Source: Symmachiella macrocystis (GTDB taxonomy: Bacteria; Planctomycetota; Planctomycetia; Planctomycetales; Planctomycetaceae). Taken from it: a stretch of DNA of 64,000 bases. The notes below the pieces were generated by a model that was not told the origin of the DNA, did no database searches, and saw nothing but the letters and a program-made list of their open reading frames with translations. The number at the start of each line of letters is the position of its first letter. Position 1 is the first letter of the stretch. A program made the position numbers and the translations under genes. The DNA is taken from assembly GCF_007860075.1 (NCBI RefSeq), contig NZ_SJPP01000001.1, positions 620,001 to 684,000 of the forward strand, written 5' to 3'. Below are positions 17,502 to 26,498 of the stretch, in pieces.

Positions 17502-19049
17502 ATGTTGGTCCAATTTCCGACTTTCGAAGCCTTGATTGTGACGTTTCTCGTCACTGCTGCCCGAACGATTCTTGAAGCGTCGCCAACCATTCTCGGGGGT
17601 GTCGTAGTAGCGGCCTGGTTGCGGACGCTGGCGACACCGGAGCGCATGAAGGTCATTTTTCGTGGCGAGGGCTATCAGGGTGTGCTGCGGACGGTGTTGG
17701 TTGCCATGACCCTGCCTGTCTGCTCGATCGGAGTCCTGCCTGTCTTACGGGAATTGCGTCGGTTGGGGCTTCCGAACAGCAAGCTGATCATTATCGCACT
17801 CGTCGCTCCTCTGCTTAACCCGATCTCTGTGTTATATGGACTGGCTGTGCTGAGCGCGGCACAGGTTGTATTGATCGCTGTCTCATCCGGTATTCTGGCG
17901 ATCACCCTGGGCGACGTCAGTTCTCGTTTCGCCATCAGCAGCCGAATCGCCGCCGCGGACTTGCCCGCAGGCCTGACTGGCGCGACTCGATTACGAAACC
18001 TATTGATTGCGGCGGGGCGGATCGTGACGAGTTGGACCGCACTGGACTTGATGATTGTCATCGTGGTTTCGGGATTGGTGGCCTCTCTGATTCCTAATGG
18101 AACCTTCCGTGATGTCTGCGATCCAGCTAACCGCGGGGGCCCTTTCATCGCTTCTCTGTTAACGCTTCCTCAATATGTGGGACCGGCGCGCGGGATCATA
18201 CAGTTTTCGGCCATTGACAGGATCAACCAATCCATTCCAACGGGATTGGTCATCTATGTCTTTGGAGTGAGCGTCAGTGCCGGGATGGTTCTCTTGTTAA
18301 ACCGGTGGTATGGCTTGCGACGCATGATGGCCTTGGCAGTGGCTATATTTCTGGTCGTGTATGCAGCTGCGTACACATCAAGTGTCCTTATTCACACACC
18401 AAATGGAAGCGTCGATGAGACAGACGCTCTGGATGGTCTGACGAGGCCTACGAAATTGACATTCGCACAACTCGGAGGGGCGATCACGGAATCCATTACG
18501 TTCAATGATCCATTGATTCTGTTAGGGACTGTATCGCTTTTGTTACTCACCCCGGCTGGAGTGTTCATTCGAATGGCAAAGGTCGGCTACCGTGATGACG
18601 ACCCTGAGGCGGTAATCCGAGCGGGCGCCGGGCGAATGTCGAAAGCCGTTCCTGCGTCTCAACTCGGAGCCATGGCAGTTTGCGGCATGGCAGTTTTCTT
18701 CTGTTTTGCAACTTATATCTTCCTTCCCAGTCCGAGCGAATGCTTGAAAGAGATGCAGGCGATTGAGATGGATGCAAATCTTGCGATTCGTGGTAGGAAG
18801 GCCAGCTTGGCGATAGAGCTAATCAATGCCTGGGATTCCATGGCAGCGAAATTGCCGATCAGTTCAGCTGTATACTTGTCTTTTCCAACCCGGTCGCAAA
18901 GGCAGGCGACTCGCGATTTACGAATGGCACTGCACAACATGGGAGTCTTTCTAAGGGATGGCGATATGGTTTCGGCGCGAAAGAAGTTTCCCGATCTTTC
19001 GCGACTGCTTACCGAAACAGAAGACAGCTTTAAGGGGACATTGCCATGA
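17502..19049 (+). CDS. ArsP/DUF318-type permease
   Basis: 515 aa, many membrane helices. The family signature of PF03773 permeases is clear at residues 64-90: VLVAMTLPVCSIGVLPVLREL, with the conserved Cys in PVCS that binds metal or arsenical in ArsP-like members, then APLLNPISVLYGLAVL. Relatives export trivalent organoarsenicals or take part in Cu/Zn efflux. A soluble C-terminal ~110-aa tail (from ECLKEMQAIEMDANLAIRG) is unusual and may meet the SPFH proteins. It overlaps the next gene by 4 bp (ATGA), the first of four coupled downstream genes. Expected in the inner membrane as an efflux or export channel. The substrate metal is not readable. Confidence 0.8.
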   Translation: MLVQFPTFEALIVTFLVTAARTILEASPTILGGVVVAAWLRTLATPERMKVIFRGEGYQGVLRTVLVAMTLPVCSIGVLPVLRELRRLGLPNSKLIIIALVAPLLNPISVLYGLAVLSAAQVVLIAVSSGILAITLGDVSSRFAISSRIAAADLPAGLTGATRLRNLLIAAGRIVTSWTALDLMIVIVVSGLVASLIPNGTFRDVCDPANRGGPFIASLLTLPQYVGPARGIIQFSAIDRINQSIPTGLVIYVFGVSVSAGMVLLLNRWYGLRRMMALAVAIFLVVYAAAYTSSVLIHTPNGSVDETDALDGLTRPTKLTFAQLGGAITESITFNDPLILLGTVSLLLLTPAGVFIRMAKVGYRDDDPEAVIRAGAGRMSKAVPASQLGAMAVCGMAVFFCFATYIFLPSPSECLKEMQAIEMDANLAIRGRKASLAIELINAWDSMAAKLPISSAVYLSFPTRSQRQATRDLRMALHNMGVFLRDGDMVSARKKFPDLSRLLTETEDSFKGTLP

Positions 19050-20908
19050 CCAATCAGCTTCCGGGCGAACCGGAACCTCGGTTGAATCAGGTCCCGCATC
19101 GGGAATTGGATACCGAATCGAGCGAACCTTCAGACGTCTCCATGCTGCAAAAAGTATTTTGGTGCGTGTTGTTTGCGGCCGGAGCTTCTTTCTTCTACGC
19201 ATTGAAGATCGAGTCAAGTCTGTTTCGTGCCGCTGCTCTCCAACTGTGCCTGTGTGGTGTGGCCGTTTGGGCAGCGATGGACGCCGCGAAAATTCGCCGC
19301 AGATTAGGCGCCTCCCGCGACGAAGATGCCGTGGCATTGAATCGCGAAGCCGCAGCGATACATTACCTGTACGTCGCCGCGCCTCTGGTGGCGATTCTCG
19401 TGTTGGCCGGACTCTCGATGATCGGACAACTCGTAGAAGTTTCCCTGCCTCGGTCGCAACAGCAGGTCATTGGTGGTGCGATCATTGCCGTGCTGGCAGC
19501 GAGCTTATGGACGGTTTTCGCGCGCGCCTTAAAACTGCATGTCCATCCGACAACACAGCAAGGCTCGCCGAGGCTGCCGGAACTTTTGGCGGTTCGAGCG
19601 GCACTTTCTGAGTCACGTCTCGCCGCGTTGCTGACCGGCGGAACCCTGATGGCGGCCACCGTCTATCCACCAATCGAAGGCTGGTTTGCGTGGGGATTGA
19701 GTCTATGGGTGATCGCCGTCGCAAGTGAGCAATTGATCTACGTGTTCGCCGGTTGGTTTCGACCGATCAAAGCGCATGAGACGTTTACCTCCCCGGTTAA
19801 TTCAATTCTGCTCGAGATATTTCTTTCGAGTACCAACCCGGTGGGGAAACTGTTCGATATTGCCGAAGCGCGTTTCGGACTGAGCCTGCGTTCGTCTTGG
19901 ACAATCCGGTTTTTTCGGCGGTCGGTGTTCCCGATTGCGGCGGGCTGCCTGTTGGTCGTTTGGCTTTCGACCTGTTTTGTCGTCATCGAACCCCAACAGG
20001 CCGGACTGGAAGAACGCTTCGGCAGACCACAGCCGGTACGACTGCAACCGGGCCTGCACACCAAGCTGCCGTGGCCGTTTGGAGTCATACGCAGATACCC
20101 GGCGGGCATTGTGCAGACGATGCAGATTGGATTCGAAGAAAAAGAAGCCGAGGCCGTCGTCTCGGAAGATTCGGGACGGACGCTACTGTGGACCCAACCT
20201 CATGCGCAAGAGTTTTCGCTCGTGCTGGGATCAGAAACTGAGTTGGTTGCAGTGAACGCGATTGTGTATTTCAAGATTGCCGAGAATACCAAGGGATTTC
20301 TTGATTATGCCCTCTACTCGGCAAACCCTGAAGTGGCATTGGAGTCGCTGGCGTATCGCGTCCTCATGGAACAAACGCGCGTTGCGACACTGGCAGATTT
20401 GCTGTCTCGTGGGAGGGATCAATTTGCCGAGGAGGTCCGTGAGAAACTGAGCGAATACTCGGTAACTGAGCGATTGGGCTTGGACGTGATCGATGTCGCT
20501 TTAATCAATCTCCATCCACCGGTCGAAGTCGCGAGCAGCTACCTGGACGTCATCAATGCGGGGCTGGACAGCAACCGCGCCATTACCGAGGCCAAGGGCG
20601 AAGCGGCCAAGCAGATCCTCGAAGCGGAACAGGAAAGCAATGGACGTCTCGCCGCTGCCAAAATCGAAGCGGCCAAACGGGTCTCGCTTGCCGGACAGGA
20701 GTCCGCAGAATTTATCGCAGTTGGCGAAGCGTTCACCGCAACACCTGACACGTATCGACTCCGAATCTGGTTTGAAGCAATTGAGCAAGTGCTGTTTGGG
20801 CGACGCTTGTTTATTGTGGACTCGGAACTTCCCGATGTCATTCTTGATGAGCGTTCCCGTTCGATCAACCCCGTATTGATCGAATCCACAAAACCACCGA
20901 CTCCCTGA
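19046..20908 (+). CDS. SPFH/HflK-like protein with a multi-helix N-terminal membrane domain
   Basis: 620 aa. Unlike classical HflK (one membrane anchor), about six hydrophobic segments precede the SPFH domain (residues ~30-75, 108-165, 190-235, 292-312). The SPFH domain starts at ~311 with VVIEPQQAGLEERFGRP, LQPGLHTKLPWPF and LVLGSETELVAVNAIVYFKI, and goes on into a coiled coil rich in Glu/Ala/Lys (NRAITEAKGEAAKQILEAEQ). HflK and HflC form a large periplasmic cage around FtsH; SPFH proteins in general organise membrane domains. Here it is coupled by ATGA to a permease and followed 15 bp later by an HflC-like gene. It may scaffold the transport proteins of this operon (inference). Confidence 0.85.
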   Translation: MTNQLPGEPEPRLNQVPHRELDTESSEPSDVSMLQKVFWCVLFAAGASFFYALKIESSLFRAAALQLCLCGVAVWAAMDAAKIRRRLGASRDEDAVALNREAAAIHYLYVAAPLVAILVLAGLSMIGQLVEVSLPRSQQQVIGGAIIAVLAASLWTVFARALKLHVHPTTQQGSPRLPELLAVRAALSESRLAALLTGGTLMAATVYPPIEGWFAWGLSLWVIAVASEQLIYVFAGWFRPIKAHETFTSPVNSILLEIFLSSTNPVGKLFDIAEARFGLSLRSSWTIRFFRRSVFPIAAGCLLVVWLSTCFVVIEPQQAGLEERFGRPQPVRLQPGLHTKLPWPFGVIRRYPAGIVQTMQIGFEEKEAEAVVSEDSGRTLLWTQPHAQEFSLVLGSETELVAVNAIVYFKIAENTKGFLDYALYSANPEVALESLAYRVLMEQTRVATLADLLSRGRDQFAEEVREKLSEYSVTERLGLDVIDVALINLHPPVEVASSYLDVINAGLDSNRAITEAKGEAAKQILEAEQESNGRLAAAKIEAAKRVSLAGQESAEFIAVGEAFTATPDTYRLRIWFEAIEQVLFGRRLFIVDSELPDVILDERSRSINPVLIESTKPPTP

Positions 20909-20923
20909 ACAGAAATAGAATCA

Positions 20924-21979
20924 GTGAACGACAAACAACATTCCGATGCGAGCAGCAAGCCTCCAAGTCGCATGTTAGCCGTCCTTTTCAATTTAGGATT
21001 TGCACTGATTTTGGTGACGATTCTAATCGGCTATGCCTGTTATTTGCAGGTGCGGGAAGGGACTGCTGTCGTGGTGACGCGTTTCGGCGAGCCTGTGCGG
21101 TCCATCACGGAGCCTGGCCCCTACTTCAAACTTCCCTGGCCGATCGAAGACACGCGGAAATTCGACATGCGAAAGCGAGTCTTCAACACGCCCTATACAG
21201 CCACGCTGACTCGTGACCGGCGCAATGTCGTGTTGCTGACGTATGTGGTCTGGCGTATCGCTGATCCTCAGTTGTTTCTGCAGTCGGTCGGCGATGAAAC
21301 AGCGGCATCCGCCAAGCTGGACGGGATGGTTACAGCGGCCAAGAATACGCTCATGGGTCGCTATGATCTTTCGGCACTTGTCTCGACCGCCCCGGAGCAG
21401 ATTCAAACTCCCGAGATTGAATCTGCGATTGTCGGGGAAGTGCAGGGTATTGCTGCGGAGAAATTCGGCATCGACATCGAACAGGTTGGATTCAAGCGGA
21501 TTGCATACGAGCAAGCCAACGTCGCCGCTGTGTTGGCACAGATGCGAGCTGAGCGTGTCGCCGAGGCCAAGCAACTCCGCGCCGTGGGTGACAAAGAATC
21601 ACGACGGATCCGCGACGACGCGGCAGTCAAGAGTGAAGAGACTCTGCGCGAAGGTCGGCTGATTGCCGGTCAAATACGCGGCGAAGCCGAACGCGCGGCC
21701 GCCGAAATTTATGCCAAAGCGCATCGCACCGATCCGGAGTTTTACCGCTACTGGCGCTCGCTTGAGGCGCTCAAGAAAACACTCAGCCAAGACGCGACCG
21801 TTGTGCTCCGCACGAACCAGGGCTTCTTTGACTTACTGACCGATCCTCCCGAGACGCCCAGACCAACCGGCCGGAAGCGACCGGCGGCCAAGAAAACCAC
21901 ACGCAAGACCGGTCGCGTTTCCGATTTAGACGACTCGAACAGCTCACGCGGCCCTCGACGTGGAGCCGGCGATGAGTGA
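20924..21979 (+). CDS. SPFH/HflC-like protein
   Basis: 351 aa from a GTG at 20924. A single N-terminal membrane helix (LFNLGFALILVTILIGYACYL) leads into VREGTAVVVTRFGEPV, TEPGPYFKLPWPIEDTRKFD and DRRNVVLLTYVVWRI, the HflC pattern. A Glu/Ala/Arg-rich coiled coil follows (AERVAEAKQLRAVGDKESRR), then the conserved HflC tail YRYWRSLEALKKTL and TNQGFFDLL. It ends with a basic extension (GRKRPAAKKTTRKTGR). Length and order fit HflC (~330 aa). In E. coli HflC with HflK modulates FtsH. Here the gene overlaps the following SPFH gene by 8 bp, so production of the set is stoichiometrically linked. Confidence 0.88.
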   Translation: MNDKQHSDASSKPPSRMLAVLFNLGFALILVTILIGYACYLQVREGTAVVVTRFGEPVRSITEPGPYFKLPWPIEDTRKFDMRKRVFNTPYTATLTRDRRNVVLLTYVVWRIADPQLFLQSVGDETAASAKLDGMVTAAKNTLMGRYDLSALVSTAPEQIQTPEIESAIVGEVQGIAAEKFGIDIEQVGFKRIAYEQANVAAVLAQMRAERVAEAKQLRAVGDKESRRIRDDAAVKSEETLREGRLIAGQIRGEAERAAAEIYAKAHRTDPEFYRYWRSLEALKKTLSQDATVVLRTNQGFFDLLTDPPETPRPTGRKRPAAKKTTRKTGRVSDLDDSNSSRGPRRGAGDE

Positions 21980-23111
21980 GCGACCTCCGAGAATGACTGA
22001 CGATGATGCGAGCGATGATGGCTTCGTTCCGCCGCACGTGCCCCTACGACCGCGGCGTGAGGACCGTTTCTCGATGGCTGAGGGGGTTCGTGCCGGATCG
22101 AAAATGATCGGCTGGCTGGCACTTGGACTCTTCGCCCTGTTCTGGTGTTCGGGAATCACAACTATCGGGCCGGGCGAAGTGGGGCTGGTGCTGCGATGTG
22201 GCCGCCTGACCGGATCATCACCGGTTGATCAAGTACAGCAGTCGGGATTGTTACTCGCTTTGCCGTATCCGATAGACGAAGTGATTCGGGTGCCGGTCAA
22301 ACAGGAGCGTGAAATTGTAATCAACGCACTCCGCAGCGAACTGAACAATCCAGGCGCGATGACAGGACAAGGTTTACCTGGGTACGCCCTTTCCGGAAAC
22401 CAAAACATCGTCGAAGCCGACATCACACTGAAGTATCGAATTAGCGATCCGATTGCCTACACGTTTTCCAATCGTGAGCCAGAGCGAATTCTCCGCGATG
22501 CTGTCATCGGAGCCGCCGCCGAATTGATTGCTCAATGGAAGGTTGATGATGTCTTGCGGTTGCAGCGTCAGACAGAGCTTGGACCGGAAAAGCTGGCGCA
22601 CGTCGTGCTTGTCGATGCGCAGGCGCTCATTGATTCCATGAACCTGGGAGTCGAACTGACGGCGGTTGAGTTTCGAGAGATTCAACCGCCCGCCGAGGTG
22701 GCCGACGCTTTTCAAGCAGTGCAAAGCGAACGGATTGCGATTGAAACGAAAAAACGCGATGCGGAAGGCTACGCGGCTCGCATCGTTCCGGCAGCAGAAG
22801 CCGAAAGCAATTCGCTGATCCAACAGGCCACACGCCGGGCGACGGACCAGCGGACTCGAGCAGAGGAAGAAGTCGAATTGTTTAATCGAGTGCACGGGGA
22901 ATATGTTCGTAATCCGGGACTGGTTTGGAACCGGCTACACCTGGAGACGATCGAAGGCCTGATGAGGGATGGCGGGCAGTTCCAATTCGTCGATTCCGGA
23001 ACCCGGCTCGTGCTCACTTCTGGCAGTCGCGGCGAAAAAACACCCGGAACACAGACCGAGCCAACCCAGCCCACCGGCGGTGACTCTGGCGCGTTGGAGG
23101 TTCAGCCATGA
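21972..23111 (+). CDS. SPFH/HflK-like protein, third member of the set
   Basis: 379 aa from the ATG at 21972 (the frame opens at a GTG at 21960). A hydrophilic N-terminal ~45 residues rich in Asp/Arg/Pro is typical of HflK, then one membrane helix (MIGWLALGLFALFWCSGI), IGPGEVGLVLRCGRL, QSGLLLALPYPIDEVIRVPV, NIVEADITLKYRISDP and the coiled-coil stretch IETKKRDAEGYAARIVPAAE. The tail is Thr/Gly/Pro rich. It overlaps the HflC-like gene by 8 bp and the P-type ATPase gene by 4 bp. So this operon encodes one HflC-like and two HflK-like proteins, one more than the standard pair. No ftsH gene is nearby. Confidence 0.88.
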   Translation: MSERPPRMTDDDASDDGFVPPHVPLRPRREDRFSMAEGVRAGSKMIGWLALGLFALFWCSGITTIGPGEVGLVLRCGRLTGSSPVDQVQQSGLLLALPYPIDEVIRVPVKQEREIVINALRSELNNPGAMTGQGLPGYALSGNQNIVEADITLKYRISDPIAYTFSNREPERILRDAVIGAAAELIAQWKVDDVLRLQRQTELGPEKLAHVVLVDAQALIDSMNLGVELTAVEFREIQPPAEVADAFQAVQSERIAIETKKRDAEGYAARIVPAAEAESNSLIQQATRRATDQRTRAEEEVELFNRVHGEYVRNPGLVWNRLHLETIEGLMRDGGQFQFVDSGTRLVLTSGSRGEKTPGTQTEPTQPTGGDSGALEVQP

Positions 23112-25063
23112 GCACCGTTTCCACTCCGGTTGCCCGACGAATTCAAGAGGATCTTGATGCAGGGATGACACGTGGCGAACGAATTCGCCTCGGTCTTCGC
23201 ATCGGAACCGCAATGGCAGCTGGCGTCTTACTCGCGTCGGCAACTGCCGTCGATTCTCTGTTTCCCATTGAACAAAGGCCAATTTCTGAATGCTTAAAAG
23301 CCGCCGCCGCGATACTCGTGCTGCTGCCAATTCTTAGGGAGGCAGCCCAGGGTTTGCTCACCGGCTCGACAGACGCCTACAGCGCTCAGCTGGTCGCGAT
23401 CGCTTCGCTTGCCGCACTCGCAATTGGCGACTTTGTGACCGCCGCAATCATTCCGATCATCCTCAGCGTGGCTTTCTTTTTAGAAGAACGGAGCGTGCTT
23501 GGTGCCCAGGCAGCCATCGAAGGTTTGAAATCATTGCAGGCCAGAAAAGCCCGTCGTGTTGATGGCCAGGGAGTCGAGCACGAAGTCGACACAGAAGATT
23601 TGTTGCCCGGCGATCTCATCGTCATTCGTCCTGGGGAAACAATTCCTGCCGACGGAGAGGTCGCCGAGGGCTATTCGGCCATTGACCAATCGACCATAAC
23701 CGGTGAATCCACTCCGCAAGACGTGGGGCCTGGAGCGAAACTGTTCGCCGGAACCGTGAATCATAACGGTCTCTTACAAGTAACAGTCAGCAGTGCGGGG
23801 GATAACTCGACCCTGGGAAAAATTCTTGAACTTCTCCATGAAGCGGAACAATCCAAGACCGAGGTTCTCCGCTTAATTGAGGATTATGCCAAATATTTTG
23901 TGCTCGGCGTTTTGCTGATTGCGGGAATTAGTCTTTTCCTCAGCCGGGATGTCTCTCGTGCAATCGCCGTCCTTGTGGTCGGCTGCCCCGGTCCTTTTAT
24001 CCTCGCAGGCCCAGCCGCCATGGTCGCCGCCCTGGCAGCAGCGACGCGGAAAGGAATTTTGATCAAGAACGCAAAGTTCCTTGAGACTCTGACGGAAGTC
24101 GATGCGGTGATCTTCGACAAGACCGGGACGGTCACGCTCGGTCAGTTGAAAGTGCTTTCGGTCGCTACCCACGACTCGACTGAATCGGAATTGCTCGAGG
24201 CTGCCGCGACGTGTGCAAACGTATCACAGCACCCCGTTTCGAGAGCAATAATCACTTTTGCTCAAGCCAAAGATGTGCCCGCGATGTCCAACCAGATCAA
24301 GGCTCAAGAGATGCCCGGTCGAGGGGTCATTGTTGATACCGAGCAGGGACAACTCCTGCTGGGACGTCGTGCGTGGATTGGTGAATCGGGATTCGATTTG
24401 CCTGATGAACCCGAGCATGCGGGGCCGATCGTTTGGGTCGCCACTCGCAATGAATCACAAACTCGGTGCTTAGGTGCCATTCTTCTTGCGGACCAAGCCC
24501 GTGAGGATGCCAAGCAGGTCATTGAGGACCTGCGGCAGATGGGGGTCATGCGAACGACGCTGCTGACGGGAGACCGACTAGCGGTTGCCGAGAAAATCGC
24601 TGCCGATGTTGGGCTGGATCATGTCGTTGCAGAAGTTTTGCCGGGACACAAGCGTGAAATCGTCCAAGCCGAACGTCAGGCTGGCTATCAGGTGATGGTG
24701 GTCGGTGACGGTGTCAATGATGCTCCCGCTTTGGCTGGCAGTGACATTGGCGTGGCGATGGGAGCTTCTGGTGCGGAAATCGCCTTGCGAAGCGCCGACG
24801 TTGTGTTGATGACCGAGCGACTCGATCGTTTGACTTATGCCATCGACCTTGCCCGACGCACGCGACGGACAATTCACCGCAATGTGATCGTCGGTGTGGG
24901 GCTGACAGTCGTCATGCTGGCGCTCGCTTCCACCGGAGTGATTTCACCGATCGCTGGAGCAGTCTTACAAAATATTGGTGAATTGTTTGTCATCGGAAAC
25001 AGTGCCGCATTGCTTCGTGACCGCCAACTCCAGGCGTCTAATGAGGCGCGTAGAATGCCTTGA
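23108..25063 (+). CDS. P1B-type (heavy-metal) translocating ATPase with CPG site
   Basis: 651 aa; no N-terminal metal-binding (HMA) domain. All pump motifs are present: TGEST (~200), DKTGTVT (phosphorylated Asp, ~336), SQHPVSRAI (HP motif, ~375), VVGDGVNDAPAL (~534). The transmembrane metal site, normally CPC, SPC, TPC or CPH, reads GCPGPFILAGPAAM (~291). In the last helices the HD/HE-type ligand of zinc pumps is replaced by AVLQNIGELFVIGNSAAL. The signature therefore predicts unusual metal coordination. It would export a soft or transition metal from the cytoplasm using ATP. It is translationally coupled (ATGA) behind three SPFH genes and ends at a GGTTCAA/TTGAACC stem-loop repeat. Confidence 0.9.
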   Translation: MSTVSTPVARRIQEDLDAGMTRGERIRLGLRIGTAMAAGVLLASATAVDSLFPIEQRPISECLKAAAAILVLLPILREAAQGLLTGSTDAYSAQLVAIASLAALAIGDFVTAAIIPIILSVAFFLEERSVLGAQAAIEGLKSLQARKARRVDGQGVEHEVDTEDLLPGDLIVIRPGETIPADGEVAEGYSAIDQSTITGESTPQDVGPGAKLFAGTVNHNGLLQVTVSSAGDNSTLGKILELLHEAEQSKTEVLRLIEDYAKYFVLGVLLIAGISLFLSRDVSRAIAVLVVGCPGPFILAGPAAMVAALAAATRKGILIKNAKFLETLTEVDAVIFDKTGTVTLGQLKVLSVATHDSTESELLEAAATCANVSQHPVSRAIITFAQAKDVPAMSNQIKAQEMPGRGVIVDTEQGQLLLGRRAWIGESGFDLPDEPEHAGPIVWVATRNESQTRCLGAILLADQAREDAKQVIEDLRQMGVMRTTLLTGDRLAVAEKIAADVGLDHVVAEVLPGHKREIVQAERQAGYQVMVVGDGVNDAPALAGSDIGVAMGASGAEIALRSADVVLMTERLDRLTYAIDLARRTRRTIHRNVIVGVGLTVVMLALASTGVISPIAGAVLQNIGELFVIGNSAALLRDRQLQASNEARRMP

Positions 25064-25150
25064 CCCGCGCGGTTCAAGAAGAGTGAGCGAACATATGTTG
25101 AACCCTGACAGGGACAACACCCAAGAATCGCCGACCAGAACTGACCGCGA
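25064..25150 (+). repeat. Dispersed ~85-bp repeat with GGTTCAA/TTGAACC stem, copy 1
   Basis: Starts right after the ATPase stop. It contains an inverted repeat GGTTCAA (25071-25077) and TTGAACC (25098-25104) around 20 nt. It aligns with 33465-33553: both show CGCGGTTCAA, a GA-rich loop, GTTGAACCC, ACAA, a CC-AA run, and ACCAG-ACTGAC (copy 2: GCCAGTACTGAC). The copies are diverged. May be an old mobile-element end, and may also end transcription. Confidence 0.6.
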
Positions 25151-25275
25151 ACATTCACAAAAGACGATCAATCTCAACACAATGCGAGAACTTGTTATCG
25201 ACAGGGCGCGTCGGAGCAGGAGGGCGGCAGGGAGTCTCTCGAATCGTGCGCCCGGTTTTCGTTGTAATAGCGGAC

Positions 25276-25790
25276 TTACCCTCGGACGAGATCGCTGAGG
25301 TGCTTCTCACCGAATATTTGGATGTGGAGCAAGCATTCAAAATTTAAACTTTGCATGACCCGCTCACGTCTGGAATTCAATTTGGGACTTTGAATGAGTA
25401 GGCGGAGTGGTTTGACGCATTCCGATATAAAGGCGCTGTCGAATTCGGCGATGAACTTCGTGTCGCGGACATGCAATAGATTCCGCACGTTTCCAGGTGG
25501 ATAAAGACGAGCACGAAATATTTGAGAAGCCACGTCGGGTCAGCACCTTCGCATTAGAAAATTCAAAAGCCCAGAGCGTCACGGCATGCATCGCGATGAA
25601 TTGATCCCGGGTCCTACGGAAACGCTGGCGCGACGGTTCGATGCTCTCTTCCTTGAGAATGTTGCGGACCGTTTGCCGACAGATCCGCTTGATGTCCTAG
25701 CGTCGCAGTTCGCCGAAAATTCGGATGTGGCCGGCGCCGGTTTCGCGGGCGATAACGTGTAGTTGGATCGAGAGAGAGCATTGTTTTGGG
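25276..25790 (-). pseudogene. Decayed integrase-core (rve) transposase
   Basis: On the minus strand, frames join to give a transposase with a DDE integrase core: IQLHVIARETGAGHIRIFGEL, a stop (TAG), RQTVRNILKEESIEPSRQ, HAVTLWAFEFSNAKVL, a frameshift, WLLKYFVLVFIHLET, and then VRDTKFIAEFDSAFISECVK, LIQSPKLNSRRERVMQS, LNFECLLHIQIFGEKHL. Only the last part (25276-25533) remains one open frame. DTKF, a family-typical FI.S position and the NS/N-type region match IS481/IS3-like integrases, but stops and shifts show that it is dead. Its upstream part runs into a second repeat that is also found near 38.0 kb. Confidence 0.7.
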
Positions 25791-25900
25791 ACTCAGCTAA
25801 AGGTGCCTGGACAACGCTTCGGTACCCTAAGAGACAAAATGATTTTTGCAGGTCTCTTTGAAAAAGTTCAAACCGCGTCCCGACCGCTCCACTTAACCCA
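25745..25900. repeat. Dispersed transposase-associated repeat, copy 1
   Basis: Shares with 37955-38130 the stretches GGATCGAGAGA and, about 80 bp on, AGACAAAATGATTTTTGCAG followed by GTCTCTTTG (the other copy has GCTTTTTGC). Both copies read the same way. Together with the neighbouring integrase relic, this looks like the 5' side of one transposon type. The rest of 25900-26027 shows nothing I can support. Confidence 0.55.
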
Positions 25901-26027
25901 TCACTGCCATGTTCAAACGCGGGGCGGTGTGACCTTGGGAGCGGAGTCACAGCGTCCAGCTCAAACGTGCGGATCGAAGTTGTGGTGTCGCCAAATCCGA
26001 AAGTGCGGAAGAAATTCTTGCACGTCC

Positions 26028-26498
26028 TCAACTTACAGTTGGAAGATGGGCGATGCGAATGAGACGGGTGCTGTCTTCTCCGCGCTCTAGAGTGTCGATC
26101 CAATTCATTTGCTGCCAGTGATATCGGATTTGTATGCGAGGAATCGTTCCTGAAAGGAGCGATTCTAATGCCTTGCGAAGTTGTTCTGCGATCGTTGCCC
26201 GTGAAGCCGAAGCACGCTGTGAACCTGGCGCGCGCTGCATAAGTAGAATGTCAGAAGCAAGGACTTCGATGTCATTGAACAGCTGCCGCACCTGTTCTTC
26301 AGACAAGAAAGCTTCGCGCATCGGAGGCAGTTCGGACAGGTCCATGCCGTCATGGTTGACCGGCTGTGGAACGGGCTGCAGGTTGTGCGATTGGTCACCC
26401 ATTGAGTGTTCGTCGCGCTCGTCAATTTTTTCCGGATCCGCGCGGTAAGGTCGCAACCGAAACCAGTCTCGGCGCGACATCTTGTTATCGTTTGCCAT
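26028..26498 (-). CDS. Hypothetical protein at the end of the nap operon
   Basis: 156 aa from the ATG at 26498, overlapping the end of the napB-like gene by 14 bp. Soluble, no signal peptide: N-terminus MANDNKMSRRDWFRLRPYR, a middle rich in Asp/Glu/Pro and a helical second half (FLSEEQVRQLFNDIEVLASDI), ending in RIQIRYHWQQMNWIDTLERG. I recognise no named family. Overlapping translation makes a role in nitrate reductase assembly or regulation likely (inference). The frame extends upstream to 26708, but that part overlaps napB and lacks a start signal. Confidence 0.65.
   Translation of the reverse strand: MANDNKMSRRDWFRLRPYRADPEKIDERDEHSMGDQSHNLQPVPQPVNHDGMDLSELPPMREAFLSEEQVRQLFNDIEVLASDILLMQRAPGSQRASASRATIAEQLRKALESLLSGTIPRIQIRYHWQQMNWIDTLERGEDSTRLIRIAHLPTVS

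Noticed and set aside
16992-17513. 173-aa minus-strand open frame
   Set aside because: Covers the operator-promoter region, has no ribosome binding site or family motif, and its composition looks like antisense.
25725-26090. 121-aa plus-strand frame
   Set aside because: Lies over the transposase-associated repeat; no signals, and the similar copy at 38 kb does not keep the frame.
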